From Candidatus Poribacteria bacterium (GTDB taxonomy: Bacteria > Poribacteria > WGA-4E > WGA-3G): a DNA stretch of 64,000 nt. Position 1 is the stretch's first letter. Every line of letters starts with the position of its first letter. Below are positions 61,719-64,000 of the stretch, in pieces. The notes below the pieces were generated by a model. It made no database searches, had not been told where the DNA came from, and worked only from the letters and a program-made list of their open reading frames with translations. The translations under genes were made by a program, and so were the position numbers. The DNA lies in NCBI GenBank assembly GCA_022826805.1, contig JAJDUH010000065.1, positions 1 through 64,000 on the forward strand, given 5' to 3'.

Positions 61719-62507
61719 ATGGCAGACAACCTATTAAAAGCGACTGAACCTTACGTTACGCAGATGCGGGAAGAAGGCTGGTGTGTCTTAGACAATGTTA
61801 TTCCCGCTAATGTCGTTGGCGCGGTTCGTGAAGAGGTCGAAACATCGGAAGCTGATTACAATGAATTCAGCAAAGAGAACGGTAGATGGGAACGTAATGT
61901 TATTAGCTTCATGCCGAAATTTGCTGAACATCTCGCGAATGAGCGACTCCTCACTGTCATCCAACAGTTGTTGGGATCACAGGTACGGATCTCCCAGACG
62001 GAGTATAAGATTCGTCCACCGCATTATGAATTGGTGCGCGCATATCACTCCGATTTCCCGTATGATCTGAACCAGAAATGGCACATCCCGCAACCATTTC
62101 CGAGTGCTGTTATCGGTATTACCACCCTCTGGATGCTTTCGGAGTTTACGACAGAAAACGGCGGTACATGGATTGTTCCGAAGACGCATGTGGATCTGCG
62201 GAACCCCAGAGGCAAAGAAGACGGTATTGGTGATCGGAACCCCCTTGACGGCGAAATGCAAGCGACCGGCAGCGCGGGCAGCGTACTCATTATGGATAGC
62301 CGGATTTGGCATTCTAACGCAGAAAATCCGAGTGCGGGTAAGCGGACTGCTGTTGTCGTGAGATACGCACCGTGGTGGCTCAATTTGGAACTTTTCGGCG
62401 TGAATACGGCAACGATTCCGGGTGAAACTTTCGACCAACTACCGGATAATGTCAAGTTGCTCTATGAGCACCGCGCAGAAAACCGTGAACCGACTGTTTG
62501 GATTTAA
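61719..62507 (+). CDS. Phytanoyl-CoA dioxygenase family protein (PhyH D)
   Basis: 262 residues from the ATG at 61719, preceded by AAGGAG. Iron ligands H-S-D in RAYHSDFPYD, distal His in MDSRIWHSNAENPS and Arg in RTAVVVRYAPWW. Intact triad, so likely active. Co-transcribed with the SCP2 protein. Confidence 0.92.
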   Translation: MADNLLKATEPYVTQMREEGWCVLDNVIPANVVGAVREEVETSEADYNEFSKENGRWERNVISFMPKFAEHLANERLLTVIQQLLGSQVRISQTEYKIRPPHYELVRAYHSDFPYDLNQKWHIPQPFPSAVIGITTLWMLSEFTTENGGTWIVPKTHVDLRNPRGKEDGIGDRNPLDGEMQATGSAGSVLIMDSRIWHSNAENPSAGKRTAVVVRYAPWWLNLELFGVNTATIPGETFDQLPDNVKLLYEHRAENREPTVWI

Positions 62508-62508
62508 T

Positions 62509-62552
62509 TGTCTGAACCAGGATTTATAGGATTATAGGATTTTCAAGATTGT
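62509..62552. repeat. AACCAGGATT repeat following PhyH D
   Basis: TGTCTGAACCAGGATTTATA and following; compare 26371-26432, which has the same core after another gene end. Confidence 0.5.
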
Positions 62553-62590
62553 AGTCCCTCTGTGATTAACAATCGGCTCTGACAGTATCA

Positions 62591-62765
62591 GGACTTACGC
62601 AAATTGGGTAAAAAAGCAATATATTTCACCCAAAAAGGCGTTATTTCAGTGATTTAACCCCCTAAATCCCCCAACCCCCCATATAATCAACGGTATGAAT
62701 GCCGTGTGGCATTCACCGCCCTTATCAGGGGGGTAGGGGGACTTTAAGAGGAAATGCGTAAGTCC
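62591..62765. mobile_element. 175-bp MITE with nested repeats
   Basis: Bounded by GGACTTACGCA (62591-62601) and TGCGTAAGTCC (62755-62765). It holds a G-rich repeat (62656-62680 and 62719-62733) that is itself split by a 38-bp hairpin (62681-62718). No coding frame. The ends equal the right end of the insertion sequence at 1-240. Confidence 0.75.
62681..62718. repeat. 38-bp covarying-stem hairpin inserted in a G-rich repeat
   Basis: ATATAATCAACGGTAT then GAATGCC-gtgt-GGCATTC and ACCG. Left and right of it are the two halves of a repeat that is intact at 41841-41873, so this unit was inserted or expanded. Confidence 0.75.
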
Positions 62766-62808
62766 CATGTATTTTTATAATTCACCATAGTATAAAGGAG
62801 AGTCTCTC

Positions 62809-63240
62809 ATGTCAACAACACTTGTACACATTGGTGTCCGCACGACGGACTTGGAAAAGAGCATCCGTTTCTGGCGCGATGCGCTCGGTTTGCGTGTCTT
62901 TTCAACTATGAACGGTTGCTACGATCTCACTGATGGTTATCATAACTTCCGGGTCTTTCAACACGGCGGTCCTAAACGCCCGCAACACGTCGGTGGAATG
63001 TTGGACTACCTCCATATCGGTGTCCGTGTCCCAAATTTGCGAGAAGCAGCAGAGCGGTGTGAGGACCTCGGTTTTGAGATTACCTGGGAGGGTTTAGACG
63101 GTAGCAAACCTTATGACCCGAATTCGGACGAACTTCCCTCGGTCGCTTTTAAGGTGGAAGACCCAGACGGCATCGTCGTTGATATTACGGAGCAGGACGA
63201 TCAGTGGCCGGGGGTTGATATTGCGAGCAAAAGCGAATAG
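62809..63240 (+). CDS. VOC-family protein (glyoxalase/bleomycin-resistance fold)
   Basis: 143 residues, AAAGGAG upstream. VHIGVRTTDLEKSIRFWRDALGLRV and a second unit with DYLHIGVRVPNLREAAERCEDLGF, ending VEDPDGIVVDITE. Likely metal ligands: His5, His in DYLHIGVR and Glu in VDITE. Could be a lyase, dioxygenase or glyoxalase-like enzyme; not determinable. Confidence 0.88.
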   Translation: MSTTLVHIGVRTTDLEKSIRFWRDALGLRVFSTMNGCYDLTDGYHNFRVFQHGGPKRPQHVGGMLDYLHIGVRVPNLREAAERCEDLGFEITWEGLDGSKPYDPNSDELPSVAFKVEDPDGIVVDITEQDDQWPGVDIASKSE

Positions 63241-63391
63241 TTGTCGGTTGTCAGTTCGCTCCACTGCGTTCCGTTTTCGGTTGTCGGTCACCCGTTGTGG
63301 CAGTTGCGAACGTTTGCGATACCCACAGCAACCTCTGGACTGAGTACTGAAAGGGGCGCAGCCCCGTACTGAAAGCGTAGCGTACTGACAA
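63241..63391. repeat. Degenerate short-repeat intergenic region
   Basis: Runs of GTCGGTTGTCAGTT-like words, as at 28166-28325, 33541-33598 and 37064-37110. No gene is seen. Confidence 0.4.
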
Positions 63392-64000
63392 CTACTCATC
63401 CCCGCCGCCCAACAACCCTAACCGAAATAGGTAATAGAGTAGTGTCAGGAGACTTGTTACTGCTGCAGCGAGATAGGTTAAGAACGCTGCATTAAGCACC
63501 TTGCTTGCATGTCGATTTTCTTCTGGCGAGAGCATTCCGGCTTCGTCCATTGCGACTTTGGCGCGTTTGCTGGCATCCCATTCAACGGGAAGCGTGACGA
63601 GCGAAAAGACGACGCCTACTGCAAAGAGTCCGACACCAAGCAGCAGGAAGGGTTGAATAAAGAAGCCCACCATTATGAGAATATACGAGAACATTGAACT
63701 AAAATTGGTTGCAGGTACGAGGGCGGTGCGCAGGTTTAGCATTGCATAGCCGTGTGCGTCCTGCATCGCATGCCCAGCTTCATGACAGGCGACGCCTATT
63801 GCCGATAGCGATTGGCTCGAATAGACATCGTCTGACAGCCGCAGTGTTTTCTGACTTGGATCGTAATGGTCGCTGAGCCATCCGCTTGCGCGTTCAATCC
63901 GCACGCCACTTATCCCGTGTCTTTGGAGCATAAGTTGCGCGGCTTGTGCGCCTGTTAACCCGCCCCGCGAACCGACTTGTGAATATTTTGAGAAAGTTCT
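63392..64000 (-). CDS. YugP-like membrane zinc metallopeptidase, 3' part
   Basis: At least 202 residues; the gene enters from beyond the right edge, reading TFSKYSQVGSRGGLTGAQAA at the window border, where the family's S-R-G-LTG signature lies. Zinc motif ACHEAGHAMQ (HExxH). Multiple transmembrane helices follow. Matches the YugP (DUF2268-free, zinc-dependent membrane protease) family; the N-terminal anchor is outside the window. Confidence 0.88.
   Translation of the reverse strand, partial: RTFSKYSQVGSRGGLTGAQAAQLMLQRHGISGVRIERASGWLSDHYDPSQKTLRLSDDVYSSQSLSAIGVACHEAGHAMQDAHGYAMLNLRTALVPATNFSSMFSYILIMVGFFIQPFLLLGVGLFAVGVVFSLVTLPVEWDASKRAKVAMDEAGMLSPEENRHASKVLNAAFLTYLAAAVTSLLTLLYYLFRLGLLGGGDE

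Noticed and set aside
1..64000. tRNA or rRNA genes
   Set aside because: I scanned the gaps and saw no cloverleaf with a GTTCRANYC-type arm or rRNA-like segment; a covariance search could still find one.

Overview
The window most resembles a chromosome segment of an uncultured, sponge- or marine-associated bacterium of the Candidatus Poribacteria type. This is inferred from content: three formylglycine-type sulfatases, four phytanoyl-CoA dioxygenase (PhyH) paralogs, LamG-like secreted proteins sharing a C-terminal GKLA-x-TWG tail, many sugar oxidoreductases and isomerases, and many small palindromic repeats. No rRNA, tRNA or CRISPR array was seen.

Layout. 1-360: 3' end of an insertion sequence. 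361-8052: a lamin-tail surface protein, a sulfatase, and a defence-like patch (PLD-nuclease/HEAT protein, FRG-domain protein with a TPR partner). 8271-13385: second sulfatase, two PhyH enzymes, a LamG-like secreted protein, a decayed relative of it, and a PPK2. 13475-21249: very large Gln-rich DUF4175-like membrane protein, then an operon of a membrane-anchored cytochrome c and a thioredoxin-like protein whose reading frame runs through an in-frame UGA (a probable new selenoprotein with an adjacent bSECIS-like hairpin), then transketolase and an acidic TPR protein. 21300-21833: a dense array of hairpins with co-varying stems followed by a 40-bp tandem repeat. 21834-28165: LamG protein, bactofilin-like and BatA-like membrane proteins, and a four-gene sugar-oxidation operon. 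28326-41702: a deacetylase-like hypothetical, GDPD, a broken HNH gene with its partner, two epimerases, HIT, Tgt, an orphan ABC ATPase, a PfkB kinase, a GATase-like membrane protein, an archaeal-type GHMP (pantoate-like) kinase and a third sulfatase.

41882-52172 is a defence island on the minus strand: a DUF4276 (TOPRIM-like) gene between two diverged copies of an AAA/SMC-like ATPase (one with Lys in place of the Walker B glutamate), and a type III restriction-modification locus with an Apea-like HEPN gene inserted between mod and res, bracketed by two ~65-bp double-hairpin repeats. 52308-57656: an SDR and a complete general L-amino-acid ABC transporter (aapJQMP order). 58265-64000: TPR protein, PLP sulfur-amino-acid enzyme with Ogt, SCP2 protein, PhyH, VOC protein and the 3' part of a YugP-type membrane zinc protease.

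Beyond genes, the window holds several unrelated families of short dispersed palindromes in which a constant loop or flank is kept while both stem arms change together. One 38-bp hairpin sits inside a G-rich repeat that itself sits inside a MITE whose ends match the insertion sequence at the left edge. All functional calls are made by reading motifs; no database search was run.
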